Assembly (NCBI GenBank): GCA_963819975.1
Contig: CAWFYE010000004.1
Span: 414,265 to 478,264, forward strand
From: Palsa-1392 sp963819975
GTDB taxonomy: Bacteria; Verrucomicrobiota; Verrucomicrobiia; Chthoniobacterales; UBA10450
Direction: 5' to 3'
DNA: 64,000 nt
Below, piece after piece: positions 1 to 9,024 of this stretch (position 1 is its first letter; the number at the start of each line of letters is the position of its first letter). The notes beneath the pieces are model-generated. The model saw only the letters and a program-made list of their open reading frames with translations. It was not told the DNA's origin and did not search any database. Position numbers and translations under genes: made by a program.

Positions 1-656
1 TCTCTCAACCGAGCTCCGGCGAAGAAGCGCTCCGGATTGTTGAGACGCTGGTTAGGTCAAACGCCCTCGATGTGATCGTGCTCGATTCCGTCGCCGCGTT
101 GGTCACAAAACAAGAACTGGAAGGCGAGATCGGCGACTCGACGGTCGGCGCGCAGGCCCGGTTGATGAGCGCCGCGATGCGTAAACTCACATCTCTTATC
201 TCGAAGGCGCGGACCTGCTGCATTTTCACCAACCAAATCCGCGAAAAAATCGGCGTCATGTTCGGCAATCCGGAAACCACCCCGGGCGGAAAGGCGCTCA
301 AGTTCTACGCCAGCGTGCGTATCGATATTCGCCGGATCGGCGCGATCAAACAGACCGACGGCGTCGTGACCGGGAATCGCACCCGGGTGAAAGTAGTCAA
401 GAACAAGGTCGCGCCGCCTTTCACCGAAGCCGAGTTCGACATCATGTACAACGAGGGCATCTCGTCGACCGGCGCGCTGCTCGATCTCGCGCTCGAAAAA
501 CAGATTGTGGAAAAACGCGGCTCCTGGATGAGCTACAAGGGCTCGCAACTGGCCCAGGGCCGGGACGCTGCCAAGGAAGTGCTGAAGAACGACCCAGCCC
601 TCTATGAAGAGATCGAGACCGCGGTTAAGGCGAAGCTCGACGAAGAGAAAAAATAA
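1..656 (+). CDS. recA: RecA recombinase, 3' part (5' end outside window)
   Basis: The frame is open from base 3 and ends with TAA at 654-656, giving about 217 C-terminal residues of RecA. RecA forms ATP-dependent filaments on single-stranded DNA for recombination and the SOS response. Visible landmarks are the Walker B-type strand ending LDSVAAL, the L1 segment with GEIGDSTVGAQARLMS, the FTNQIREKIG strand, and the L2 stretch GNPETTPGGKALKFY, all in family order. The tail is short and lysine-rich rather than strongly acidic. A TCGTTAGGC copy starts two bases after the stop codon. The start codon, Walker A and promoter are not in the window. Identification is secure. Confidence 0.97.
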   Translation, partial: SQPSSGEEALRIVETLVRSNALDVIVLDSVAALVTKQELEGEIGDSTVGAQARLMSAAMRKLTSLISKARTCCIFTNQIREKIGVMFGNPETTPGGKALKFYASVRIDIRRIGAIKQTDGVVTGNRTRVKVVKNKVAPPFTEAEFDIMYNEGISSTGALLDLALEKQIVEKRGSWMSYKGSQLAQGRDAAKEVLKNDPALYEEIETAVKAKLDEEKK

Positions 657-689
657 TTCGTTAGGCGCAGCGCTCTTTTCCTCCGGTTA

Positions 690-825
690 GCGCACGCATT
701 CTGCGTGCTGGCCCGCGGCTTGCCGCGACGAACTCTTCCACAGTGCAGACGTTTCAATAAGTCATCGCTCCAAGGAAAAGCTCGCGACGGTGAAACACCG
801 TCGCCAGCACGCGAAATGCGTGCGC
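690..825. repeat. recA-alaS intergenic palindromic element
   Basis: Bases 690-711 and 804-825 are a nearly perfect inverted repeat, reading GCGCACGCATTCTGCGTGCT and its complement with about two mismatches. Inside lies a compact hairpin, CGACGGTG-AAA-CACCGTCG, at 785-803. The structure fills the gap between recA and alaS, which holds no plausible gene. Such nested GC-rich palindromes resemble dispersed REP-type elements. It could also end recA transcription, but no T-tract follows, so a classical terminator is not supported. Confidence 0.6.
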
Positions 826-883
826 TATCCGACCACCGATCCACGCCGATGAAAAATTCCTCATTCACGCTAAACTCCACCCG

Positions 884-3625
884 ATGACTTCTGCCGAAAT
901 CCGACAATCCTTTCTCGATTTCTTTCGCGAGAAGAAGCACACCATCGTGTCGTCGTCATCGCTTCTGCCTGACGCGCCCAATCTCCTTTTCACAAATGCC
1001 GGCATGAACCAATTCGTGCCGATTTTTCTCGGCCAGAAGAGGCCCAGCTACGACCCGCCGCGCGCGACTGACACCCAGAAATGCATCCGGGCCGGAGGCA
1101 AACATAACGATCTCGACGACGTCGGGCTCGACACCTATCACCACACTTTTTTCGAGATGCTCGGGAACTGGAGCTTCGGCGATTACTTCAAAAAAGAGGC
1201 GATCGAGTGGGCTTGGGAGCTGGTCGTTGGCCGATGGGGCCTGCCTCCCGCGCGCCTTTACGCTACGGTTTATCGGCCCGGGCCTAACGAGCCGAGCAAG
1301 TTCGACCAGGAGGCACACGACCATTGGAAGGTGCTCTTCGAAAAAGCCGGCCTCGATCCCGCCGTCCATATTGTCGACGGGAACAAGCAGGATAATTTCT
1401 GGATGATGGGCGACACCGGGCCCTGCGGTCCGTGCAGCGAGCTGCACGTCGATCTCACGCCTAATGGCGACACTCGCGGCTCGTTAGTCAATGCCGGCGA
1501 CGCACGCTGCATCGAGATCTGGAACCTGGTCTTCATCCAGTTCAACGCCAACCCCGACGGCACATTCACTCCCCTCCCCGCTCGGCATGTCGACACCGGG
1601 ATGGGTTTCGAACGCGTCACAGCGATCATCCAAGGGACAAAGAACTTTACCGTTTTCACCGGCATCATCTCGAATTACGAGACCGACGTCTTCCGTCCAA
1701 TCTTCGATGAAATCGAAAAGCTCAGCGGCAAACGCTACGGCTCAACCTTGCCGAAACTCGGCAGCACCGGCCAGACCGAGCAGGAGAAAATCGACGTCGC
1801 CTTTCGTGTCGTCGCCGACCACATCCGCACCCTCAGCTTCGCGATCGCCGACGGTATCCAGCCGAGCAACGAAGGTCGCGGCTACGTCCTGCGCCGCATC
1901 CTCCGCCGGGCAGTGCGCTACGGGCGTTCGTTAGGCTTTCACGAGCCGTTCTTCTACCAACTGGTCGACGTCCTGGCCCTCACGATGGGCGATGTCTTCC
2001 CCGAGCTGCACGCAAATCAATCGCACATCAAAACGGTTCTCAGACGTGAAGAGGACTCCTTCAACCGCACGCTGGATCGGGGAATCGAATTGTTTGGGCA
2101 GGAGGTTGAGCACGCGAATCGGGTGACTGCGGCGTTCGCCTTCCGTCTTTACGATGAGCAGGGGTTCCCGCTCGATCTCACCGAACTGATGGCGCGCGAG
2201 CGCGGGCTGACCGTTGATACGGAAGGGTTCGAGAAATTGATGGAGGAACAGCGCGATCGGGCGCGCAAGGCGCAGAAGAAAAGCGTCATCGAAGTCACGG
2301 ATGCAGTGGAACAGCCGCCAACAAATTTCCTCGGCTACGAACATGATCACACCAGCGCGGATGTGCAGGCGATTCTTGATGTGGGCGGCAGAAAAGCGGT
2401 TGTGCTCAACAACTCTGTTCTCTACGCCGAGATGGGCGGTCAGGTCGGCGACCAGGGCGAGATGGTGGGCGAAAGCGGTTCCTGGAAAATCGAGGGCACA
2501 CGAAAATCGGGCGACGCCTGGATCCATCTCATCGCAGGGGACAAGATGCCGGAGATCGGTGAGCACGTCACGGTGCGGATCGATCGCACGCGGCGTTCGG
2601 CAATCGAGCGGCATCACACCGTGACCCATCTCCTCCATTGGGCGCTGCATGAAGTCGTTAGCCGCGATGCGACGCAGAAAGGCAGCTACGTTGGACCGGA
2701 AAAGTTGACCTTCGACTTCTCGAGCGCGGCCCTGACGGAACCCCAGGTGCGCGAGGTCGAGAAACTCGTGAACGAGAGGATCGTGGAGAAGGCGCCGGTT
2801 TCGTGGACGGAGATCCCCTACGCGGAAGCGAAAGAGCACGCCGACATCATGCAGTTCTTCGGCGACAAGTACGGTGATCGCGTCCGGGTCGTGCAGATCG
2901 GCGGCTCGCCTAACGAATTGAACGGCTACTCCATGGAACTTTGCGGCGGCACACACGTTCGCGGGACCGGCGAGATCGGCTCCTTCCGCATTCTGAGCGA
3001 GGGCGCGATCGCGGCCGGAATTCGGCGGATCGAGGCCGTCGCGGGCAACGCGGTCGGCGAATGGGCACGGAGCGAAGCCGGCCGGCAGGACGAAAAATTT
3101 CAGGCGCTGGCGAAAAAGAAACCGGACCTGGCGTCGCTTCCCGCGTTTGAAACCGCGAGCGCCGCGGAGATGGCGGCGAGCATCGACATGCGCGCCACGC
3201 AGCTCGAGGAACTGGAAACAGAAGTGCGCGATTGGGAAAAGGCCAACGCCAAGGCAACGGAGGCAGACGTGCAAAGCCGCGCCGCGACGATCGCGAACGA
3301 ACTGGCGGCGAGCGACGGGGCCGCTTTCCGGGTTGCGCGGGTGCCGGATGCCGACGGCAAGCTGCTCCAGGCCGTGACCGATGCGCTCAAGACGCGCTTC
3401 GACGGGCCGATTTTTCTCGCCGGAGAGAAGGAAGGCCGGGTCGCGCTGATCGCCTCGATCCCCAAGACCCTAACGAACCGTTATCAGGCCGGCAAATTGA
3501 TCCAGGAAGTGGCGCCGCTCGTGGGCGGCAAGGGCGGAGGTCGCCCCGAGCTGGCTCAGGGCGGTGGGACCGACGCGACGAAGATCGACGTCGCCCTCGA
3601 TAAGGCAAAAGCCCTCCTCAGCTGA
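884..3625 (+). CDS. alaS: Alanyl-tRNA synthetase
   Basis: 913 residues, the usual length for AlaRS. It charges tRNA-Ala in the cytoplasm and edits mischarged Ser and Gly. The N-terminus (SAEIRQSFLDFFREKKH, then a LFTNAGMNQF motif) is the class II catalytic domain. The editing domain has HHTVTHLL near residue 576, giving the HxxxH metal site, and CGGTH at about 687-691 completes it. The C-terminal part has a charged helical stretch and the glycine-rich GGKGGGRPELAQGG of the DHHA1/C-Ala domain. The ATG at 884 gives the conserved N-terminus. It follows recA by 227 bases, an order common in many bacteria. Two exact and one near copy of the dispersed 9-mer lie inside. Confidence 0.98.
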   Translation: MTSAEIRQSFLDFFREKKHTIVSSSSLLPDAPNLLFTNAGMNQFVPIFLGQKRPSYDPPRATDTQKCIRAGGKHNDLDDVGLDTYHHTFFEMLGNWSFGDYFKKEAIEWAWELVVGRWGLPPARLYATVYRPGPNEPSKFDQEAHDHWKVLFEKAGLDPAVHIVDGNKQDNFWMMGDTGPCGPCSELHVDLTPNGDTRGSLVNAGDARCIEIWNLVFIQFNANPDGTFTPLPARHVDTGMGFERVTAIIQGTKNFTVFTGIISNYETDVFRPIFDEIEKLSGKRYGSTLPKLGSTGQTEQEKIDVAFRVVADHIRTLSFAIADGIQPSNEGRGYVLRRILRRAVRYGRSLGFHEPFFYQLVDVLALTMGDVFPELHANQSHIKTVLRREEDSFNRTLDRGIELFGQEVEHANRVTAAFAFRLYDEQGFPLDLTELMARERGLTVDTEGFEKLMEEQRDRARKAQKKSVIEVTDAVEQPPTNFLGYEHDHTSADVQAILDVGGRKAVVLNNSVLYAEMGGQVGDQGEMVGESGSWKIEGTRKSGDAWIHLIAGDKMPEIGEHVTVRIDRTRRSAIERHHTVTHLLHWALHEVVSRDATQKGSYVGPEKLTFDFSSAALTEPQVREVEKLVNERIVEKAPVSWTEIPYAEAKEHADIMQFFGDKYGDRVRVVQIGGSPNELNGYSMELCGGTHVRGTGEIGSFRILSEGAIAAGIRRIEAVAGNAVGEWARSEAGRQDEKFQALAKKKPDLASLPAFETASAAEMAASIDMRATQLEELETEVRDWEKANAKATEADVQSRAATIANELAASDGAAFRVARVPDADGKLLQAVTDALKTRFDGPIFLAGEKEGRVALIASIPKTLTNRYQAGKLIQEVAPLVGGKGGGRPELAQGGGTDATKIDVALDKAKALLS

Positions 3626-3683
3626 CGCGTCTCCGATCAGCGCGACTGAATGCAGGGGAAACCCCGCCTAACGACAGAATTCG

Positions 3684-4094
3684 TTACTCGACCTTGAAAA
3701 GAATTGAAGCCGTTTTGCCCTCCGCCACCACGCTCATCAGATAATTTCCGGTCTCGAACTTCCTCTTGTCCATCGACTGGCTGAGCGCGCTCTTGTTCGT
3801 TCCCTGGAGGAGAATGACGGCAGGTTGGCCGCCGGCTTCGGGCTCGCCCTTCGCGTTCGTCTTGCTGACGTTGATGATGACCATGTCGGCCTTGGCCGAG
3901 ACTTCGATCGGGGCGTCGTTCTTTACCGGATTGGCCACCTTGGCAAAAGGTTCGCCCGCTTTGTAGGTAGCCGCCTGGCCGCCGACGCTCACCGGGAAGG
4001 GAAGCGAGCCATCCTGCGCCTGCAAAGAGGCGAGGCCAAGAGCGAGTATGCCGCACAGGCCGGCCAGGAATTTCGTCGGTTTTTTTGGATTCAT
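3684..4094 (-). CDS. Small secreted protein of unknown function
   Basis: 136 residues. The start MNPKKPTKFLAGLCGILALGLASLQAQ is a clear Sec signal peptide, with likely cleavage after LQA-Q near residue 27, so the mature protein of about 110 residues should be periplasmic or exported. The rest is predicted mostly beta (alternating hydrophobic stretches such as DMVIINVSKT, PAVILLQGT, NYLMSVVAEGKTASILFKVE) with no cysteines, and I recognise no catalytic motif. It follows the PD40 gene on the same strand with a 59-base gap, so the two may be cotranscribed. Function unknown; a small Ig-like or carboxypeptidase-regulatory-like fold is possible but unproven. Confidence 0.7.
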   Translation of the reverse strand: MNPKKPTKFLAGLCGILALGLASLQAQDGSLPFPVSVGGQAATYKAGEPFAKVANPVKNDAPIEVSAKADMVIINVSKTNAKGEPEAGGQPAVILLQGTNKSALSQSMDKRKFETGNYLMSVVAEGKTASILFKVE

Positions 4095-4153
4095 CGCGGG
4101 AGGTTGGCTGTGCCGCCGACGGATGACAAGCCCGATCGTGCAGAGCCAGACGT

Positions 4154-5047
4154 TTACCGCGAGGCGCTCGGCAAGTGCGCGTTTTCGGCCAGCCGTTTGC
4201 GATCCTCGCCCTGGCCAGTGACCGACATGCGATAGACGGAGGGCTCTTTTTCGTCCGCCGCCTGACTAACGAAAAGAACGTTGTCTGCATCGAGCCATTG
4301 GCAGTCCCACCCATACAGCGATTTGGGAGTGAGGCGGGTGACCTTTTCGGTCGCGAGATCAAGCGTCCAGATCGCCGGCAGTGGTCCGTCCCAATCCTTG
4401 CGTTTACTTTCTTCCTTCATGGCGATGTCCATGAGCAGCGTTTTCCCGTCGGCTGAAAGATCGAGCCGGGTGTCGCCGCTCATGTCGCCATTTGGAATGA
4501 GCTTTTCGATCGTCCATTTCTTTATCGTCCGGCCGTCGAGCGCCTGCCGATAAAGGTGCTCCATGTCTTCACAGAAAAATGATTCTCCATCGGCGGCCCA
4601 GGCCGCACCCCAGTTGCCGCTCGCTTTCGGTTCCGGCTTCTCGATATAACGAAATCCGCTGCCGTCGGAGTTGAGCAGCCCGATGCGCATCTCGTTGTTC
4701 ACATAAAGGTAGAAGAGCAGCTTCGAACTATCAGGCGACCATCTCGGCTGGAGGCAGTTTTCGCTCGGGACATTTTCGAAGGTCGTAACCTTCCCGGTGG
4801 CGAGATCGGCCACAGCGATCCGCCGATGCGCCGGTTGACCGATGGCTTGCTGGGTATTGAAGGCGATTTTCTGGCCATCCGGCGAAAGCTCGGGTGCCGC
4901 ACCGTCCGCTATCCTTTTCGCTTCCGATCCGTCGACGTGCGCCATCCAGACGGAGTCGCCGCGTTCGAAGGCAATTTTTGCGGTATCGGCCAGGGCAGCG
5001 GATGCGCCCCCGAGCAGCGCGAAGAGCAAAAGGATCAGTGGTTTCAT
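4154..5047 (-). CDS. Secreted TolB-like PD40 beta-propeller protein
   Basis: 297 residues with signal peptide MKPLILLLFALLGGASAALA. The body contains repeated PD40-type blades: GAAPELSPDGQKIAFN, CLQPRWSPDSSKLLFYLY, GAAWAADGESFFCED and LDLSADGKTLLMDIA, each with the (S/A)xDGxxLxF core of TolB-like propellers. Such proteins act outside the cytoplasm, often as scaffolds or protein-binding platforms; nothing here points to an enzyme. It lies 18 bases downstream of the first DUF3667 gene on the same strand and is probably in the same transcript. The real TolB also has an N-terminal domain, which is missing, so this is not the Tol-Pal component. Confidence 0.75.
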   Translation of the reverse strand: MKPLILLLFALLGGASAALADTAKIAFERGDSVWMAHVDGSEAKRIADGAAPELSPDGQKIAFNTQQAIGQPAHRRIAVADLATGKVTTFENVPSENCLQPRWSPDSSKLLFYLYVNNEMRIGLLNSDGSGFRYIEKPEPKASGNWGAAWAADGESFFCEDMEHLYRQALDGRTIKKWTIEKLIPNGDMSGDTRLDLSADGKTLLMDIAMKEESKRKDWDGPLPAIWTLDLATEKVTRLTPKSLYGWDCQWLDADNVLFVSQAADEKEPSVYRMSVTGQGEDRKRLAENAHLPSASR

Positions 5048-5065
5048 GAAGAGACACCGGATTTT

Positions 5066-6178
5066 CTAAGACAGCGCAACCGTGGCGATCGCAGTGGCCA
5101 ATAGGGCGATAACAAGAACGAAGAGGTAGATGAAGCCTCCGAAGAAAAACTTGAAGGTCGTCATGAACCAGCTCTGGCCGTAGACCTGGCGGATCGAGCG
5201 AAAGACCTGCACCACCAGCGCGAGCACCAGAATCCAGAAGAGCGGCTCCTCCAGCGGCGGGACCCAGCGTTTCGCTGCGATCCCGCCGAGGACTATCAGC
5301 AGGATCGCGATGTAGAAAAAGGCGTGGATGTGCAAGGCGTAGACGAGATGCTCGATGTAGTAGCGGCCCTGGCGCAGGTAGAGAATCTTCAGGACGAAAG
5401 CAAAGAGCGGGATGCAAAAAAGCATCATGGTCGAGATGTTGTCGCGCAGCGTCTTGCCCAGGAGTTCCACGTTGCTGCCGTGCGGACCGATCTTTTCCCG
5501 CAACTTTGTCTTCAGCCAATCGGGAGCCGAGACGTCAGCCAGTTGGCGGTCCAGATTTTCACCTTTGTCCGGGAGCGGCGGGGGCGAGGGAACCGCTCCG
5601 GGCGTCGGTGAACGATCAGCTTTCGCAGCCTCCTTTTTTTTCTGCTCGGCCAGATTGCGCAGGACCTGCTCGCGCACGGCTTGAGGGATGCCCGGATTCT
5701 GCATCGCCTTTTCCACCTCGACGCGCTGCTCGGTCGTCATCTTCGTCACGTCGGGTGTCTTCACCTGGAACGGAACGAACCGGGCGCACAAAAAGAAAAC
5801 AATGCTGACCAGCAGATAGAGCCGGAGCGGATGGAGGTAACGGGTGCGGCGGCCGGCGACGAACTGGTTCGTTAGCCAGCCGGGCGAAATGAGAAGAAGG
5901 CCGAGCGTCTTGGTGAATTTGGAATCCCAGTTGAGGAAGGATTCCGCCACATCCGCGATGACGTGCCGGAACGAGCGGTGATAATCGACCGCCACCTGAC
6001 CGCAGCGAGAGCAATAGCGACCGTGCAATTCCTCTCCGCAATCCTCGCAATGCGTAAAGGGAGGCTTTTCCTCCGGCGGTTTGCGGAAACCGAAAAGACC
6101 GCGCCGCTTGCGCCCCGGTTTGTCGAGCGAATCGACGATCGAGTCGCCGAAAATTGCCTGGGTCGTCTCGTCCGACAT
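5066..6178 (-). CDS. DUF3667 zinc-ribbon membrane protein, copy A
   Basis: 370 residues. After a basic N-terminal tail comes a zinc ribbon with C44-x2-C47 and C56-x2-C59 (CEDCGEELHGRYCSRCG). It is followed by the family segment VDYHRSFRHVIADVAESFLNWDSKF and the LHPLRLYLLVSIVFFL membrane helix. A charged, Pro-rich loop separates this from four or five further helices to the C-terminus. The architecture matches DUF3667, a family of unknown function in the cytoplasmic membrane. Copy B at 7548-8615 shares the first six residues (MSDETT), the ribbon and the helix pattern. The pair flanks yebC and tspO. It ends 18 bases before the PD40 gene. Confidence 0.85.
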   Translation of the reverse strand: MSDETTQAIFGDSIVDSLDKPGRKRRGLFGFRKPPEEKPPFTHCEDCGEELHGRYCSRCGQVAVDYHRSFRHVIADVAESFLNWDSKFTKTLGLLLISPGWLTNQFVAGRRTRYLHPLRLYLLVSIVFFLCARFVPFQVKTPDVTKMTTEQRVEVEKAMQNPGIPQAVREQVLRNLAEQKKKEAAKADRSPTPGAVPSPPPLPDKGENLDRQLADVSAPDWLKTKLREKIGPHGSNVELLGKTLRDNISTMMLFCIPLFAFVLKILYLRQGRYYIEHLVYALHIHAFFYIAILLIVLGGIAAKRWVPPLEEPLFWILVLALVVQVFRSIRQVYGQSWFMTTFKFFFGGFIYLFVLVIALLATAIATVALS

Positions 6179-6186
6179 CGCTCTAC

Positions 6187-6918
6187 CTAACGAAAGGCGG
6201 CCCAGACCCGGTGCACGTCGTCGTGGTCCTCCAGCGTTTGCAGGAATTCGCCCACTTGGGTGCGATCTTCCTCATTCAGATCCGGGAAATTTTTCGCGAC
6301 GTAACCGAGTTCGCTCGTGATCACAGTCCAGCCATTCTCGGGGAGCCATTTCGAGACAGCGTGCAGATTCGCGGCCGCGGTCGTGAAGCGCGCGCCAGTC
6401 GTCTCCGCCGGGATGTCGTCGTTTTGGGCATGGGAGAGCGGTTCAACTTCCTGGGCGCCGGCTTCGATCGCAGCGGCCTCAATGTCGGCGGAACGCTCGG
6501 GATGGTGCGCTTCCACCAGGCCCACGTGATCGAAGAGGAACTTGTTGCTCCCCGGCGAGCCCAGCTGGCCGCGCTTGAAAAGGACCCGAATCTCGGGCGC
6601 GGTTCGGTTCTTGTTATCGGTTTGCACCTCGACGATGACCGGGACTTTGTTAGGCGCGTAGCCTTCGAAAACCACATGCTCGAGCTCGAGCTTTTCGCCA
6701 CCGATGCCGGCGCCCTTTTTGATCGCGCGCTCGATCACGTCTCGCGAAACGCTGGCCCGGCGCGCCTTTTCCACGACGGCGAAGAGACGCGCATTGCCAG
6801 CCGGATCGGCGCCACCCATTTTGGCGGCGACCATAATCTCCTTCACCAGTTTGCCCGTGACCTGGCCTTTTTTCAGTCCGGCGACTTCCCGTTTTGCATG
6901 CAACCATTGACGGCCCAT
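6187..6918 (-). CDS. yebC: YebC/PmpR-family protein
   Basis: 243 residues, normal for YebC/PmpR proteins, which act as transcriptional regulators or as translation factors that relieve ribosome stalling. The start MGRQWLHAKREVAGLKKGQV replaces the usual MAGHSKWxNIKHRK. It is followed by the conserved TGKLVKEIMVAAKMGGADPAGNARL and VIERAIKKGAG, then the central VVFEGYAP and the NKNRTAPEIR strand. I chose ATG 6918 over an upstream in-frame ATG at 6975 because family similarity begins there and a GAAAG-type ribosome site precedes it. The gene ends eight bases before the copy A DUF3667 start, suggesting cotranscription. Confidence 0.93.
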   Translation of the reverse strand: MGRQWLHAKREVAGLKKGQVTGKLVKEIMVAAKMGGADPAGNARLFAVVEKARRASVSRDVIERAIKKGAGIGGEKLELEHVVFEGYAPNKVPVIVEVQTDNKNRTAPEIRVLFKRGQLGSPGSNKFLFDHVGLVEAHHPERSADIEAAAIEAGAQEVEPLSHAQNDDIPAETTGARFTTAAANLHAVSKWLPENGWTVITSELGYVAKNFPDLNEEDRTQVGEFLQTLEDHDDVHRVWAAFR

Positions 6919-7017
6919 GCGTCTTTCTATCCGGCCTGTGCGCGGGTGGCAAGCGAAGGCGCGTTTTGACGACAAGCTCTCGCCGGGGGCCGCGGCTTGC
7001 GCTAACAGTTTGGCATT

Positions 7018-7482
7018 ATGCTGCGTTCTCTCCTGCCTCTCCTCGGTTGGATCGGAGTCACTTTCATCGCCCCGGCGATCGGTTATCGCGCCCGTCCCGA
7101 CGAATGGTATCGCAGCCTAAGCAAACCGCGATTCAACCCGCCGTCATGGATCTTCGGCCCCGTCTGGACGGCGCTATACCTCATGATGGCGGTTGCGGCC
7201 TGGCTTGTCTGGCAGAAGGGAGGCTGGCGCGGGCAAACACTGCCGCTCACGCTTTACGTCATCCAACTCCTCATAAACGCGACCTGGACGCCGATCTTTT
7301 TCGGCGCCCACCGCATTGGGCTCGCATTCGCCGTCATCGTTCTACAGTGGCTCGCGATCGCCGCAACGCTGCTTGCTTTCTCGGCCGCCGATCATATTGC
7401 CGGATGGTTGTTTGCGCCCTATCTCGCCTGGGTCACCTTTGCCTCCGTTCTGAACTTTGAGTTCTGGAGAAGAAATTCTTGA
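7018..7482 (+). CDS. tspO: TspO/MBR family membrane protein
   Basis: 154 residues with five predicted transmembrane helices, as in bacterial TspO, the homologue of the mitochondrial translocator protein that binds porphyrins and cholesterol-like ligands. Family marks are FNPPSWIFGPVWTALYLMM (the PPgWxFgPvWt box), LLINATWTPIFFGAHRIGLA, and the C-terminal YLAWVTFASVLNFEFWRRN. It is divergent from yebC, with 99 bases between starts. No photosynthesis or heme genes are nearby, so the context does not identify its ligand. Confidence 0.93.
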   Translation: MLRSLLPLLGWIGVTFIAPAIGYRARPDEWYRSLSKPRFNPPSWIFGPVWTALYLMMAVAAWLVWQKGGWRGQTLPLTLYVIQLLINATWTPIFFGAHRIGLAFAVIVLQWLAIAATLLAFSAADHIAGWLFAPYLAWVTFASVLNFEFWRRNS

Positions 7483-7547
7483 ACCCGCGACTCATGGCGA
7501 GGCTGAAATAGGATGAACCAGATCTCGCGCCTAACCAACGGTCCGAC

Positions 7548-8615
7548 TCAAGGGAGAAGAAGCGTGATCATGGCAGTGACGCCAAAGGCAACGCACAACA
7601 AGACGCAATAAATCACGCTGCCGAGAATGAACTTGAAGAGGGTGGCAAACCAGTTTTGCCGATAGACCCGCCTGATCGCGACGAGCAACTGGATGATGAC
7701 GGCTGTGCCGAGCAAGGTGCAGACGATCGGCGTGAACGGCATCGGCGCCTTCCAATAGAGGAGAAACCCAATCCCGATAATGATGACGGTGCTTAGGAAA
7801 ACAAAAGCGTGGGTGTGGAGCGCGAAAATGAGGTGCTCGATATAGAATCGCTTTTTGAAAACGTAGAGAATTTTCAAAACGAGCGCGAAGAGCGGAATGC
7901 AGCAGAGCACCATCGGCGCAATGTTTTGGATGAGAGCCTTGAGGAAAAGATCGTTGCGATCGCCCGTCGGTCCGATCTTCTCCTTCGCCCGCTTTTCGAT
8001 CCAACGGCCAAACTTCGAGTTACTCTCATCGCCATCGAACTGCAGGGAAAGCCCCGACTCGGACGGAGGCCTGGTCCTGGCGGAAGGCAGGGGCGACATG
8101 CCTAACGAAAAGTCGGGCGAAGGCGTCGGAACGCCGAACGGACTCGGCATGGGCGGCGGGTCGGAGAGTGAGAGGTGGGTTTTTCCGGGCTCGGGTTGCG
8201 CCTGGAAATGGGTATCGCGGGAGAGGAAATTGATGACGAGAAAAAAGATAACGCTCGCGATGAGATAAACGCGCAAGGGATGGACATGACGGGCGCGTTT
8301 TCCCTCCACAAATTCATTCGTTAGGCGCCATGGCTTGAAGAGGAGGAGCCCAAAGGATTGAAAGAAACGCGCGTCGAAATTAAAAAAGGCGTCGGCCGCA
8401 TCGGCCAGGAGCGAGGCGAAAGACCGGTGGTAGTCAACCGCCGGTTGGCCGCATTGTGCGCAGTAGGGACCGGTCAACGCCACTCCACAATTCTCGCAGT
8501 GAGTCAGGGGCGGCCGCGCTTTCCGTTTCCGGCGCAGCCACTTTCGTCCCGGGTAATTGCCTAGCTCGGCTGCAGCGGCATCGCCAAAAATCAGCGGCGT
8601 CGTTTCATCGGACAT
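7548..8615 (-). CDS. DUF3667 zinc-ribbon membrane protein, copy B
   Basis: 355 residues, paralogue of the protein at 5066-6178. The zinc ribbon is C40-x2-C43 and C52-x2-C55 (CENCGVALTGPYCAQCG), followed by VDYHRSFASLLADAADAFFNFDARFF and the VHPLRVYLIASVIFFLV helix. A long Pro/Ser-rich cytoplasmic or periplasmic loop (SLSDPPPMPSPFGVPTPSPDF) precedes four C-terminal membrane helices. Function unknown. It is convergent with tspO, leaving a 65-base gap. Two exact copies of the dispersed 9-mer occur within it in opposite orientations (8100 and 8318). Confidence 0.85.
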   Translation of the reverse strand: MSDETTPLIFGDAAAAELGNYPGRKWLRRKRKARPPLTHCENCGVALTGPYCAQCGQPAVDYHRSFASLLADAADAFFNFDARFFQSFGLLLFKPWRLTNEFVEGKRARHVHPLRVYLIASVIFFLVINFLSRDTHFQAQPEPGKTHLSLSDPPPMPSPFGVPTPSPDFSLGMSPLPSARTRPPSESGLSLQFDGDESNSKFGRWIEKRAKEKIGPTGDRNDLFLKALIQNIAPMVLCCIPLFALVLKILYVFKKRFYIEHLIFALHTHAFVFLSTVIIIGIGFLLYWKAPMPFTPIVCTLLGTAVIIQLLVAIRRVYRQNWFATLFKFILGSVIYCVLLCVAFGVTAMITLLLP

Positions 8616-8673
8616 CGGCCGCAGACTATTCAGCGGCCGGCGACAAGTCCAATCCCGAACCAGCGCGGAAAAC

Positions 8674-8883
8674 TCAGTCGCGCAGCCAGAAGAGGGCGGC
8701 CGTGCCGGCGAGTCCGACAGCGCAGATCGTGAGCGTGTCCTCGATGAAATAGGGATACGCCATAAGCCCGATGCCGAGGAACATCGGCTTCCAGGCGCTC
8801 ATCCGTTTCCCGTAAACAAACCCGACGAAACCGACGCTGCTGAACAACAGCCCGGCAAAAAGGTTCGGACCAGAGAAAGGCAT
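8674..8883 (-). CDS. Small two-helix membrane protein
   Basis: 69 residues from ATG 8883 (MPFSGPNLFAGLLFSSVGFVGFVYGKRMSAW). The first helix is residues 8-24. A short basic loop follows, then the hydrophobic run MFLGIGLMAYPYFIEDTLT and a last helix ending LFWLRD. This resembles a widespread family of tiny hypothetical membrane proteins sometimes labelled amino acid transport protein without evidence. A longer reading frame extends to 9045, but its extra 54 residues are basic and cysteine-rich and overlap the start of the permease on the other strand. The short start is preferred. Function unknown. Confidence 0.7.
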   Translation of the reverse strand: MPFSGPNLFAGLLFSSVGFVGFVYGKRMSAWKPMFLGIGLMAYPYFIEDTLTICAVGLAGTAALFWLRD

Positions 8884-9024
8884 GCTCTTTTCGAGAGCTA
8901 AATCCACGCCATCACAAGTGGCGAGGCGCGGGACGCATTTCCGAAACAAAGGATTGACCGCCGCAATCCGCGGGTGCGACGATGCGCGCGCTTTCGCAAA
9001 CCCTGCAGCAACCGGAGAAAATCT

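Noticed and set aside
1931..3274. 447-codon minus-strand frame opposite alaS
   Set aside because: It is a high-GC shadow of alaS: composition is rich in Arg/His/Leu with no domain, and alaS is certain on the plus strand.
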